This document shows positions 49,127 through 60,185 of a stretch of 64,000 nt of DNA, in pieces. The DNA comes from Malania oleifera. Its lineage: Eukaryota > Streptophyta > Magnoliopsida > Santalales > Ximeniaceae. The stretch spans positions 55,194,093 through 55,258,092 of the forward strand of contig NC_080426.1 of NCBI RefSeq assembly GCF_029873635.1, in the 5' to 3' direction. The notes below the pieces were generated by a model that saw nothing but the letters and a program-made list of their open reading frames with translations, had not been told where the DNA came from and searched no databases. Position 1 is the stretch's first letter, and every line of letters begins with the position of its first letter. The translations under genes and the position numbers were made by a program.

Positions 49127-50127
49127 GTGCCCATGCAAGTGGTAGTGACAGTGCGGGGCCCTCGATTGTAGGTGGGGCTGATTCAGATGTAGTACTACGC
49201 AGTATGGCTCAGCAGGTTATGGCTGAGATCGCCAGGAGCTCTAGAGAGCCAGGAGGCCCGTCTGCAGGCCATGGGTGCACAATAGAGAAATTTATCAAGA
49301 TGAATCCTCTGAAATTTTCAGGAGTTGATCCTACAGCCACCGAGAATTGGATGCAAGAGATCGAGAAAGTTTTGGCAGTATTGCAGTATATAGAGGAGTA
49401 AAGGGTCACCTTCGCCACCTATAAACTAACAAGGGAGGCTGAGAGGTGGTGGATTGCTGTGAGACTTCTGGAGCAGCAGAGGATGACACTGATAGCTATG
49501 ACATGGGATAGATTTAAAGAATTATTCTTTGACAGATATTTCCCAGCCACTATCAGAGAAGCTAATGTGGAAGAGTTCCTGAACTTGAAGCACGGACAAC
49601 AGTCGGTCCAGTAGTATGCGGCGCTATTTATAGAGTTATCCCGCTTTGCTCTGTATATTGTTCCTAATGAAGTAAAGAAGGCAATACAGTTTGAAAAAGG
49701 CTTGAGGCGAGGAATATATAAGCAGGTGGTGGTGCTGAAGATACAGGATTTTGCTAAATTAGTTAATAAAACAGCTTTGGCCGAGGCTAGTGAGCACATG
49801 GATGCAGAGGAGCAGGGACAGAAGAAGAGATCAACGCCTTTAAGATTCCAGTAGGGATCTAGGTAGGGACAGTGGAGGAGAGGAAACTATGGCAGAGGTC
49901 AAAGGCAGGAGATTGGAGGTCGTGAGTTGCAGGCGGCGCAGAATTTTCCTGTTTGTCATACTTGTGGAAAGAGACACTTGAGAGAGTGTCAAGCAAGGAG
50001 AGTTGTCTACTATCGCTGCGGTAGGTAGGGACATCTGGTGCGAGATTGGCCTACAGCACTTGATACTGCACCTGCTCCCAGACCGTACCGGGGAGGTTAT
50101 CAAGCTCCCCATGGTGGCCAGCAGAGG
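49127..50127 (+). pseudogene. gag of element D, main part
   Basis: SMAQQVMAEIARSSREPGG, IEKFIKMNPLKFSGVDPT, then after a stop at 49399, FATYKLTREAERWW, WDRFKELFFDRYFPAT and FIELSRFALYIVPNEVKK. Two zinc-knuckle motifs: CHTCGKRHLREC, and YYRCGR-stop-GHLVRDW, the latter with both outer cysteines lost. Further stops near 49613, 49853, 49862 and 50027. Confidence 0.88.
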
Positions 50128-53100
50128 AATGTAGCTCCAGCGAGGGTCTATGCTTTGATTCCTGGAGATGCTCAAACGGCCGGTGATGTGGTGACAGGTA
50201 TGATTAACATGTTTTCATTTAAAGTTATTGTATTATTTGATTCAGGAGTCACACACTCATTCGTGTCTATGGAGTGTATTAGATTATATGGGGTAGAAAC
50301 ACAGTTGTTAGACACCGAACTGTTAGTCACTACACCAACAAGGTCAGTAGTAAGGTGTAGTAGAGTGCTCCGAGACTATCCAGTTGATATTCAGGGGAAA
50401 GTCTTGCTAGCTGATTTAATAGTATTGGATATGCACGGGTTCGATGTAATTTTTGGTATGGACTGGTTGGTAGCCAATTACGCTAGTATAGACTATCGTT
50501 TGAAAGAAGTGATATTTAGACCTCCGAGAAGATCAAAATTCGGGCTCATAAGGTCGTGTGTACAATCCCCGCCTCAGTTAGTATCAGCCATACAGGCAAG
50601 GAGATTACTCCTAGATGGTTGTCATGGGTTTATGGCTTTTGTAAAGGAGGTGTCATAAAATGAATTGAAGCTGGGCAATACACCAATGGTTAAGGAATTT
50701 TTAGACATTTTTCCAAAAGATCTACCTGGGTTACCTCCCGACTGCGAGGTAGATTTCGCTATTGATCTACTTCCCAGGATGGCACCAATTTCTAAAGTTC
50801 CTTACAAAATGGCTCCAGCTGAGTTGGGAGAGCTAAAGGATCAATTGCAAGACTTGTTAAATAAAGGATTTATTTGGCCGAGTGTAGCACCGTGGGGAGC
50901 TCTAGTGTTGTTTGTAAGGAATAAGGACAGGTCTATGCTGATGTGTATAAACTACAGGGAAATTAATAAGGTGATGATCAAGAACAGGTATCTTCTACCC
51001 CGTATAGACTATTTATTTGACCAGCTTCAGGGTACACGGGTTTATTCCAAGATTGACCTTAGATCAAACTACCATCGAATGAAAGTAAAAGTAGAAAACG
51101 TCTCGAAGACAGCCTTTAGGACCAGGTATGGACATTATGAATTCCTAGTTATGTCATTTGGTTTGACGAATGCTCCTGTTGTGTTCATGGACTTAATGAA
51201 TAGAGTCTTTCACCAATATTTGGACCAGTTCGTTGTAGTTTTCATTGATGATATACTGGTGTATTCGAGGAGTTTTGAGAAGCATGAGGCACAATTACGG
51301 CTAGTACTTTGGACGCTCAGGGAAAAGAGGTTGTATGTTAAGTTTAGTAAATGTGAATTCTGCCTAGAGAAAGTGTCATTTCTAGGGCATGTTATTTCAG
51401 GGGAAGGTATTTCAGTGGATCCTAGCAAGATTGAGACAATGTTGAATTGGGAAAAGCCGAAGAGTGTTCAGGAAATTAGGAGTTTCTTGGGACTGGCGAG
51501 TTATTACCATCAATTTGTTGAGGGGTTTTCAACTTTATCAAGACCTCTCACACAGCTAACCAGAAAGAATGTTAGGTTTGAATGGGATAAGGATTGCGAA
51601 CAAAGCTTGTAGGAACTGAAACAGAGGCTTGTCACTGCACCAATGTTGATCATTCCGTCAGGGGGTGATGGTTACGTAATTTACAGTGACGCATCTTTGA
51701 AAGGGTTTGACTGTGTATTGATGTAGCATGGTAGGGTTGTAACTTATGCCTCCTGACAGTTGAAAGAGTATGAAAAGAACTACCTTACCCTCGATTAAGA
51801 ATTAGCTGCAGTGGTGCACGCGTTAAAGATTTGGAGGCATTATTTGTATGGTGAGAGATACGAGATATTCTCTTATCACAAAAGTTTGAAATACTTTTTC
51901 ACTCAAAAAGAGCTGAACATAAGACAGAGAAGATGGTTAGAACTTATTAAATACTATGACTGCACTATCAGTTACCACCCAGGGAAAGCAAATGTGGTAG
52001 CTAATGCTCTAAGCAGGTAATCAATAGGACCAACACTGGCAGCTATGGAGGTTCAGCATTCGATTCTAATGGATTTGGAGAGATTCGGTGTAGATTTGGT
52101 AGAGAGTGATCCTCAGACATTTATTGCCAAACCAAGTAGTACAGTTTACTCTGCAAGAAAGGATTAAGACAGCTCCGAGAGATGACGCAAAATTAGCCGA
52201 GCTGATAGCTAAGGTGCAGGATGGATAGGGAGATGAATTCAGTATTTCTGATGACGGTGCCTTGAGGTTCCGTCCTAGGTCGTGCGTGCCTGTAGATGCT
52301 GATATTAGAAGGATGATTTTAGAAGAGGCTCACAGGTCCTTGTACACGATTCACCCTGGTAGTACTAAAATGTATAGGGATCTACGAGAGTCTTACTGGT
52401 GGAACGGCATGAAGAGGGAAATTTTTGAGTTCATACAGCAATATTTGACATGCTAGCAAGTAAAAGTTGAGCACTAGAGGCCGGCGGATCAGTCGCAGCC
52501 ACTTTACATCCCAGAGTGGAAATGTGATCATGTATCTATGGACTTTGTGACGGGTTTTCTACTGGCACCGCATGGTCAGAATGCTATTTGGGTGGTCATT
52601 GATAGATTAACGAAGACCGCTCACTTCATCCCTATTAAAGTCAATTACTCCATGGACAGACTGGCAGAGATTTATGTTTAGGAGATAGTCCGTTCTCATG
52701 GTGTGCCAGTATCTATAGTATCATATTGAGACCCACGTTTCATGTCACAATTTTGGAGGGGCTTGCAAGAGGCTCTGGGGTCTCATTTATCTTTCAGCAC
52801 GGCATTTCATCCTCAGATGGATAGCCAGACTGAGAGGATGATTCAGATATTGGAAGATATGTTGTGGGCGTGCATGCTAGATTTTGGGGGTAGTTGGACT
52901 CAATTTATGCCGCTAATGGAGTTTGCATACAATAACATCTATCAGGCCATTATCAACATGGCACCTTACAAAGCGCTTTATGGTAGGAGGTGTCATTCTC
53001 CTCTATACTGGGATGATTTAGGGGAGCGACGAGTTATGGGACCAAAGTTAGTGCAGCAAGCATATGATAAAGTTCGGCTCATCAGAGATAGGATCAGTGC

Positions 53101-53581
53101 AACTCAGAGCCGACAGAGGAGTTACGCTGATACTCGCCGCAGAAAACTGGAGTTTGATATTGGAGATCACGTGTTTTTGAAAATAGCTCCATTAAAGGGA
53201 ATTTTGAGATTTAGAAGGAAGGGTACGCTTAGCCCTAAGTTTATTGGCCTGTTTGAGATCCTTGAGAGAGTGGGGTTAGTTGCCTACCGGCTAGCCTTAC
53301 CACCCGTTTTGTCCAAAATACACGACGTATTCCATATCTCCATGTTGAGAAAATACGTCCTAGATCCCTCCCATGTGATCAATTATGGTGAGATAGAACT
53401 CGGGGATACTCTGGTATATGAGGAGATACCAGTGCTGGATAGGAAAGAACAGGAATTACGCAATAAGAAAATTCCTTTTGTAAAAGTCTTGTGGAGAAAT
53501 CATGCAATAGAGGAAGTTTCGTAGGAACTTGAGGAGCAACTACGACAGAAGTACCCGCATCTCTTCAATGGGGATCAGTAA
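50128..53581 (+). pseudogene. pol of element D (PR-RT-RNaseH-IN-chromodomain)
   Basis: Protease active site DSGVTHSFVS and GMDWLVANYASIDY. RT (50665-51612) is one open stretch with [11 protein letters not shown] and the intact catalytic [13 protein letters not shown]; conserved CIDYREINK reads CINYREINK. RNase H (about 51600-52020) has stops, and FTDHKSL is FSYHKSL, so a catalytic aspartate is tyrosine. Integrase (about 52262-53250): HRSLYTIHPGSTKMYRD and YLTC kept; the second catalytic aspartate position reads SY followed by a stop; TERMIQ keeps the glutamate. Chromodomain (about 53420-53565) has VKVLWRNHAIEE, then stop for tryptophan, ELEEQLRQKYPHLF. Ends at 53581. Confidence 0.9.
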
Positions 53582-53768
53582 CAATTAGGGAAAGTTACTG
53601 ATGAATATGTAAAATTTCTTTTGTGCAAGTTAGTTAGATTTAATAATTTCTAGATACGACCGAAGTACCCGCATCTCTTCAATGGGGATCAGTAACAATT
53701 AGGGAAAGTTACTGGTGAATATGTAAAATTTATTTAGTGCAAGTTAGTTAGATTTAATAATTTCTAGT
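53541..53768 (+). repeat. 114-bp tandem duplication at the end of D's pol
   Basis: Two copies in direct order (GTACCCGCATCTCTTCAATG at 53551 and 53665), almost identical, covering the last codons, the stop and the start of the 3' noncoding region. Probably a replication slip. Confidence 0.93.
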
Positions 53769-53784
53769 AGTAGATAGTATTTTG

Positions 53785-53885
53785 GTTATGGGAGAATTTT
53801 TATTTTATGTGTATTGTAATCTCCCAAAACCCTAAATGTAACCACGGTATTCCTCCGCCATAAGTGAGGGTAAGTAATAAAATAA
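53785..53885 (+). repeat. LINE-like 3' tail block in element D
   Basis: TGTAATCTCCCA, GTAACCACGGTATTC, CGCCATAAGTGAGGGT, TAATAAAATAA, as in element A. The polypurine tract GGAGGGGAGAA (53955-53965) follows. Confidence 0.65.
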
Positions 53886-53965
53886 TTAGTCCATTTTTCT
53901 TTAAGAGATAGTAAATCACTCAGATGGTAAATTTTGAGGACGAAATTTTTATAAGGAGGGGAGAA

Positions 53966-55987
53966 TGTAGAGACTTGAAGAATTATGGTATTTAAATAAT
54001 AAAAAAGGGAGAAAAAGGAAATTGTAAAGGGGGTCACAGCAAGTCCTCATCGACGAACACGAAGTGACTTATTGGAATCATCGATGGGGACACGTGTCTC
54101 GACGATGAGGAGTTATCGAGAGGGTTATTTTAGGGCCTGAAATTCGTCGATGATGAATAAGTGTTCGTCGACGAACTTTCTACTTGGCCTTGTCGACGAA
54201 GTGACGCGTCTCGTCAACGAAGCCAATTGCATAAATGGCTCAAATTCGGATTTTGGCGAGGAAAATAGCATGCCAACCCTCCTCTTTCTCTCTCTTCATC
54301 CCCCACCCCTTCTCTCTAGAATTTTGGGCTGAATCTTCATCGGATCGACGATCCAAAGCTGCCACGCTACTCCTAGGAAGTTTCTTTTCATTTCTGCAGG
54401 AGTGGATTGTTGATTAGGCCTACTTGGGAACCATCCCAAAATTTGGGTAAGTTAGTTAATTTCAGTATTATTGGGTATTTGGTGTTTCTGGACTGAGTAG
54501 AATATGTTAGGGAAGTTAATACTGAAGTTGTATTAGGAAAAATATCAATTTTAGGGTTTTGAGCTGGGGAACACACGGGGGTGATTTTGGATATTTTGTG
54601 GGCTTCTCAAGAAGTCAGGTAAGGGAATAAACTAAGTTAGGTTTCTTATGAAAATGTATTTACTATTTTACAGTATTTAATTTCAGGTAAATATGTATAT
54701 TGTAGAATTATGTTAGAAATTATGTTGTTGATCAGAAATGTAGTTTTCATGTATAAGATCAGAAATATGATTTTAGAACAGGTTTTATGATCTGAGTATT
54801 ACCCCTTTTGTGTGGCATGAGTAACATTTAACATGAAAATTATGATGATGAAATATTATGTTTTCAATATAAGCATGTTATTACTACTTTCAGGAAAATA
54901 TTAAAATTATACAAGGATTTTAAAACAAAGGATTTCATATGATATGTCGGCGTAAGGGCCAAGGGCTTTTATGATATGCTATGTCGGCGTAAGAGTCATA
55001 AATTTTATATGATATGTTATGTAAGGTTTTATGAAAATATTAACATGACATATATTATTATGAAATAGTCATGTATCATTATTTGGAAATATACTATATG
55101 TTATCATAACCTGGTTGGCTTGGTTTAGGCTTTCATGAAGTACAGTATCGTAGTTATATGATCATGATCATGTATATGTTAGTACTACCACTTACCGTAA
55201 GGGGCCATGGGAGATCAACAGTCAATGTGGTTTTATGGTGGTGTAGGCATCCCTCTAGTGTCCGGACCAGGAGGGGCAGACCCATCGTACTTACATACTT
55301 ATGTTAATCTAGCGTGGTCGGCCAGCCATTGCTAGGTCCTGCCTTCAGGCCGCACAACCCAGTCATGTGGGGATAAGACATGACACCAGCCAGCTATCCA
55401 TTGAGGATGTTTTACATGTACAGTTATATGAGATGATTTATATGTACAGAAATTTGGTATGTTATACCATGTTATGATAAAATATGTTTTTCTAGATATG
55501 ATACAGACAGTTTTATCAAGTATGATTTATATACTGTTATACGTATAATACGAGAATACTCATGTTGCCACACACTGATATTATTTTATTTCCCTTACTG
55601 AAAGGTGTCTTACCCCAGCTATTAAACATTTCAGGAGTCTCAGATAGAAGAGCGGATAAAGCTCCACAACATTAGTGTTCGACTATGCTACCCTGTCTAA
55701 AGGGTAAGTCATTTCTAGGGTCTGATGGATTTTTTGGGTGGCGACCCTAGGGCACTTTTTGGATATTCTGATATGTGTGTATGTATATGACAGTTGTAGT
55801 AAAACTCTGGTATTGTGTTGATTGGATATGTATATGTTTTTACATTTCCCACTGCTTAGGTGACAATGTTGTGTTTCAGTTATATCCCGCGTACCCATGG
55901 GTCCAAGTTGATTATGATTTGTCAAGATTATTATATTGATTATTATACTATAGAAAAAAAATATGGTAAAAGAGGCAAGTCGTTATA
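53966..55987 (+). repeat. 3' LTR of element D
   Basis: 2022 bp, from TGTAGAGACTTG to AGTCGTTATA (CA mutated to TA). Palindrome array at about 54045-54232, with a weakened TATA box (CATAAATG near 54229). It has an insertion of roughly 70 bp near 55010-55090 relative to the 5' LTR. Confidence 0.93.
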
Positions 55988-55995
55988 GAGCTCTC

Positions 55996-56373
55996 TTTTT
56001 AGAAAAAAAAAAAAAAAAAAGGGCAGCACCTCCATTTATTTATTGATAAACCCTCACTTTTGGCGAAAGAATACCATGGTTACAAGATAAGCAATGGGAG
56101 ATTACAAAGAAAAAACTTTAAAGGCCTCCCAAAAAACAACACCAACATCCAGCCAAAAACAGGGTTACAAGTCCAAACAAAATAAAACAAAACAAAGACC
56201 TACGAAACAAACCTCACACAACAAAACAAACAAAAGATAAACAACATAAAGCATAAACCAATACCAACAGGAAATCAGCTAAACATACCTCATATAAGTC
56301 GTACCCATCTTCTCCAATTTATACAAACCATTGATAACTTTAGGAAGTTGACTACTATTTGTAAACAAACCAC
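55996..56373 (-). mobile_element. 5'-truncated LINE-like insert
   Basis: About 380 bp flanked by AGAGCTCTC: the right copy is 56374-56382; the left copy is split by element D (end of 44535 plus 55993-55995). A duplication of this length, the truncation and a homopolymer tail (T18 then CTAAAAA, minus strand) fit target-primed insertion by a LINE. No protein remains. The block GTAACCATGGTATTC ... AAAAGTGAGGGT, then ATCAATAAATAAATGG (minus strand, 56083-56020) is also found in the gypsy elements. Confidence 0.6.
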
Positions 56374-56383
56374 AGAGCTCTCA

Positions 56384-56800
56384 TTAATAAGAATGTTGCT
56401 AGCATGTTAAATGCTTGTAGCTTGAGGTGCTCTCGGTACAATTAGAACTATAGGTGGTTTGGAGAAAGCTGGGAGAGAGAGAATATTGCGTTAATAAAAA
56501 TACTACTAGCTAGTGTTTGACGATAGCTCTAGAAGTGCTCTAGGTACAATTGGCAAAGGTGTATGGTTGGAGGCTAGGATTGGGGTTCAAATGATAGTTC
56601 AAAATAAAAGGCTCCAATCACAAGGAGGCTTTTTGATTTGCTTATTCAAGTTGACTAAGATAATTAAAAAGTCTCATTTGAAAAACTATATAGGTAGGTG
56701 AAACTATTTACATTATTTTAATGCAAGACAATAGAATTGTGGTTTAATTTGAAACTCACCCACCTAATAAAATTCAATTTTTTTTTAGCTATTAGACTTA
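56384..56800 (+). repeat. Degenerate repeat, first copies
   Basis: ATTAATAAGAATGTTGCTAG ... GGTGCTCTCGGTACAATT (about 56383-56440) and TAATAAAAATACTACTAGC ... GTGCTCTAGGTACAATTGG (about 56490-56550). More copies at 58562-59110. No gene supported. Confidence 0.6.
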
Positions 56801-57652
56801 GGTTACGTATCTAGAGGCAACTCATATCCCATTCAACACCCTTTTCCATCTACTTCCTAACAATTTCATTTCTCGTAAAGTGTTTTGATTGAGTTTCTTT
56901 GAGTTTTTAGAAAGTATTAAACAAAAAATTACTACCTCCTTTCATAAACATAACTGTACATTTTCTATGCTTATTTTCTCCTTTTTTTTTTTTATTTACA
57001 TATGTTTAAAGAACTAGTATTGAATAGAAGTCTTATTATTATAAAACAACAACATTTTATTCGGTGAAAGTGAAAAGAAAGTGAACTAAAAATAAAGAAG
57101 GCGAAGTTGTTTATCAATTTTCTAGATAGGAAAGAAAAAAATATTTTCCACCTTTCATATCATTGTTTAAAATTCAAATTAGTGGGCCAACTCAATAAAT
57201 TCATTAGGTATTGGTTGAAGTAGTAGTAAGTCAAATTGATGGTTCAAAATCAAATGCATGAATATTTTGATTGTCAGTGTGTGTATGTGTATGTAAAAGA
57301 AAAGGAGATGGTCAATCCATAACCATTATTTTATTTTTGATTGTTAGATTAATGTTTTTGTAATTTTTTAATAAAGTAATCATTCATTAGAGAATTGATT
57401 GAATTTTGTTTTAGAAAAAGTTTGTAAAATGCATAAAAAATAAAATAATTGAAGAGCAAATAACAAAGGAAAAAAAGTAAGCACATCCATATCAAAAGCT
57501 CTAAATTGTGTATTTGTAGGAATCACTTACAATTCAAAATACAAAGGAATGACTATAAATCAATCCTTATCGTCTTCAATCATATATATATCAATATTTT
57601 AATGACCCACTAGTATTAAGTTACCCTTGTTAAAGAGAGAGAGAGAGAGAGT
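56800..57652 (+). repeat. Paralogous non-coding unit, copy 2
   Basis: It matches copy 1 at 42618 onward. From about 57115 to the (GA)n tract at 57634-57652 it is also tandemly duplicated in copy 3 (period about 540 bp). It carries the sequence TTATCGTCTTCAATCATATA near 57565, the empty site for the TRIM in copy 3. Confidence 0.78.
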
Positions 57653-58518
57653 TTTTCAATTTTTTAGATAGGAAAGAAAAAAATAATTTCCATCTTTTCA
57701 TATCATTGTTTAAAATTCAAACTAGTGGACCAGCTCAAGAAATTCGTTAGATATAGGTTGAAGTAGTAGTAAGTCAAACTGATGGTTGAAAATCAAATTC
57801 ATGAATATTTTGTGTTTGTGTGTGTAAAAGGAAAGGAGATTGTTGATTCATAACCATTATTTTAGATTAATGCTTTTATAATTTTTTTAATAAAGTATCA
57901 TCCATCAAGACTTGATTAAGTTTCTATTTTAAAAAAAAGTTTGTAAAATGCATAAAAATAAAATAATTTAAGAATAAATAACAATGAAAAAAAAAAACAT
58001 GTTCAGATCAAAAGCTCTAAATTGTGTATTTGCAAGGATCAATTACAATACAAAATACAAAGGAATGACTATAAATTAGTCCTTATCATCTTTGTTAGAG
58101 AACTCGTCCTCAAAACTTAAGTGTTAAGGAGAGAGTAAGAGAATCTTATACTGGCTTTGGAACTGCTCACAGAGACGATGTGGGACTGGACGTACATTAA
58201 TACTCCTCCTCAAATCCATGGGGAAAATGAGGCGACAAGAGTCCATGGGGGGAAATGAAGCGAGGAGAAGTCCAGCCCACGGAGGAGTTAAGCAGTCCAA
58301 GGCCCAGCTCTGATAGTATATTAGAAAACTCATCCTCAAAACCTGAATGTTATGAAGAAAGAGTTAAGAGAATCTTATACTGACTTTGGAACTGTTCACA
58401 GAGACGATGTGACACTAGACAGATATTAATAATTTTCAACCATATATATGAATCAATTTTTAGCGACTATGAGGTTGAACTCTATTAATTCCAATGACCC
58501 ACTAGTATTAAGTTACCC

Positions 58519-58561
<43 letters not shown>
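57653..58561 (+). repeat. Paralogous non-coding unit, copy 3
   Basis: A tandem copy of 57115-57652 with a TRIM inserted at 58093; it ends ACTAGTATTAAGTTACCC then (GA)n at 58524-58561, as copies 1 and 2 do. Confidence 0.82.
58093..58431 (-). mobile_element. TRIM (terminal-repeat retrotransposon in miniature)
   Basis: Two direct repeats of about 110 bp (58093-58202 and 58319-58431) flank about 116 bp. In plus orientation both start TGTTAG/TATTAG and contain CTTTGGAACTG and CAGAGACGATGTG. Beside the right repeat, CAGCTCTGATAGTA is the inverse of TACTATCAGAGCTG, an initiator-methionine tRNA primer site. Beside the left repeat, CTCCTCCTC is the inverse of a polypurine tract. Flanks ATCTT and ATTTT are a 5-bp duplication with one change. 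The insert is absent from the tandem copy near 57565. Confidence 0.82.
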
Positions 58562-58564
<3 letters not shown>

Positions 58565-58608
58565 TAATAAGAAGGTTGCTAGCTAGTGCACGATGGTCAC
58601 TGCTAGAG

Positions 58609-58677
<69 letters not shown>

Positions 58678-59110
58678 CAAGCAGTAATAAGAAGATTGCT
58701 AACTAGTGTAGATCGATGGACATTGTTAGACGTGCTCCAAGTGCAATTAAATGAAGGTGTTTTGGAGAGAGAGAGAGAGAGGACACACAGTAATAGGAAG
58801 CCTACTAGCTGGTTTTGGATAGTCATCGGTGGAATTGCTCTAGTTGCAATTGGTAAAGCCAGTTTAGGGAATGGGTAGCCGGTTTTGTGGAATTGCTCTA
58901 GTTGCAATTAATAAAGCCAGTGCAGGGATTGGGTAGCTCGTTTTGGATCATCGCCAGTTGCAATTAGGGAAGCTATTTAGGGATTGGGAGAGGGGGCCAA
59001 GAGATGGCATTAATTAGAAGGGCATTAGCTGCTAGTGTTGGATTGTAGCTGCTAGTGTTGGATTGTTGCGACTAGAAGAAGTGCTCCGGGTGCAATTGGT
59101 GATGGTGGTT
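58562..59110 (+). repeat. Degenerate ~110-bp repeat array
   Basis: Units built on TAATAAGAAG, TTGCTAGCTAGTGT, a GTGCTCTAGGTGCAATTGG-like stretch and GGTAAAG recur near 58562, 58683, 58787, 58840, 58890, 58950 and 59010, with CTAGTTGCAATT variants and a short exact repeat (GCTGCTAGTGTTGGATTGT, 59028 and 59047). Confidence 0.65.
58611..58678 (+). repeat. (GT)n(GA)n compound microsatellite
   Basis: About 21 GT followed by about 12 GA dinucleotides. Reading frames across it are low-complexity artefacts. Confidence 0.97.
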
Positions 59111-59130
59111 GGGGGTTAGGATTCAAAATG

Positions 59131-59465
59131 AAAGATGGGGTAATCAGACAATTAAGTTGATTAAAGTGCAACCTCAATTTAGTATCGTGTACCGAATTAA
59201 GTATTTGCTAAAAAAAGAATTAAGTAGAATAAAATGAAGTCCACTGGAGCCATAACGAAAGCAAGTCTTCATAGGACAATTGTCACTCTCGAACCTGGGT
59301 GATATATCATGATCAGGAAGAAACTTGAGTAAAACTAAGATGAAAGATGAGGTAATCAGACAATTAAGTTGACTAAAGTGCAACCTCAATTTAGTACCGT
59401 TTCGTACCAGTCAAGAATTTAGTATTTGTTAAAAAAAGAATTAAGTAAAATAAAATGAAGTAGAA
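59131..59465 (+). repeat. Direct repeat of about 208-bp period
   Basis: GGTAATCAGACAATTAAGTT, then AAAGTGCAACCTCAATTTAG, occur at about 59140 and 59350, each followed by AAAAAAAGAATTAAGTA. No gene seen. Confidence 0.75.
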
Positions 59466-59509
59466 TCCATCTTTATAATTTTACATATTACCATTTAATT
59501 TTTTGGATT

Positions 59510-59950
59510 CTATTATTCCAACATAGGGAATAAACATATCACAACATTAACAAACGTTAACTAATTTATAAAATAAAAATGGCTACCTAAAATAAATTCA
59601 AATTAAGCAGATATAATTTTAAATTACAGCATAATTTTTTTAAAAAAAAAATAGAACCAGAATAAGTTAAAATGAAATTAGTAGGTATGAAATACAAATT
59701 AGCTTGGGGGGGGGGGGGGGGGGGGGGGTGGGTTTGTTTGGAAATGGGAGGAAGAGGGGAGAGGACAGGAAGGGTGCATGCGCATGCAGGCTGTCTGGAC
59801 GCACACAGGTGGAGGCCGCTGCCAACCCTCCCCGCATGCAGCCGCACATTTGGCCCTCGCGCTCGAACACCCTTCGTGGGCCTCGCCCCGGCCTGAGCCT
59901 AGTGGAGGTCGTGCCACTCAATCGAGGAGCTGCCGTCCATGAATTGCGAT
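59510..59950 (+). repeat. GC-rich block, paralogue of 43140-43560
   Basis: It shares GGAGGCCGC, GCATGCA and ACACATTTGGC blocks with copy 1. It starts with a run of 23 G (59706-59728). The frames HVEAAANPTCMQPHIW (copy 1) and QVEAAANPPRMQPHIW (here) agree, followed in both by GPRP. There is no family match and no start that fits both. More likely non-coding. Confidence 0.6.
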
Positions 59951-60044
59951 GACATGGCAGTCAAAAAATCTACCCAATCAGATTCTCTTGGGACCTTTTT
60001 CTGCGATCTCTGTGGTTCTTAATTTGCTTTCCTTATTTTCCACC

Positions 60045-60047
<3 letters not shown>

Positions 60048-60098
<51 letters not shown>
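60048..60098 (+). repeat. (TA)n microsatellite, possible TATA region
   Basis: About 25 TA dinucleotides directly upstream of a GC-rich, pyrimidine-rich stretch (CCCCCTCGATCCCTCGCCC) that looks like a transcribed leader. Confidence 0.9.
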
Positions 60099-60099
<1 letters not shown>

Positions 60100-60185
60100 C
60101 CCCCTCGATCCCTCGCCCTCAACCCCCACCCACTACCGGCGGGAATTGCAGAGAGAGTAGTCCGGCAAGTTCCACCGGTTTACAG
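60100..60185 (+). other. Putative non-coding first exon of the PLIP gene
   Basis: A GC-rich segment after a TA-rich promoter-like tract that ends CGGTTTACAG followed by GTAATG, a good plant splice donor. A matching acceptor is TCATTTTCAG at 62917-62926, 44 bp before the start codon. If used, the 5' UTR intron is 60186-62926 (2741 bp). No ATG lies in 60100-60185. This is inference; a transcript would decide. Confidence 0.4.

Larger units (their letters stand above)
44536..55987 (+). mobile_element. Element D: Ty3/gypsy chromovirus with nested solo LTR
   Basis: LTRs at 44536-46509 and 53966-55987, primer site, gag, pol, polypurine tract. Perfect 5-bp target duplication GAGCT (44531-44535 and 55988-55992). 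Without the nested LTR it is about 9.2 kb. Related to element A (shared MDPGG gag start and leader), less so to B/C. Reading frames carry many stops. The two LTRs are clearly alike but differ by scattered changes and an extra stretch near 55010-55090 in the 3' copy. Confidence 0.95.

Noticed and set aside
58093..58431. Cassandra-type TRIM carrying 5S rRNA promoter sequence
   Set aside because: No 5S internal control region could be seen in the terminal repeats.
58485..58907. Frames rich in Ser-Leu and Thr-His, and the matching Val-Cys frame on the other strand
   Set aside because: They translate (GA)n and (GT)n microsatellites.
59587..59952. Overlapping frames with glycine or proline runs
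   Set aside because: They read through the G23 run; no start, family match or splice signal supports a gene.
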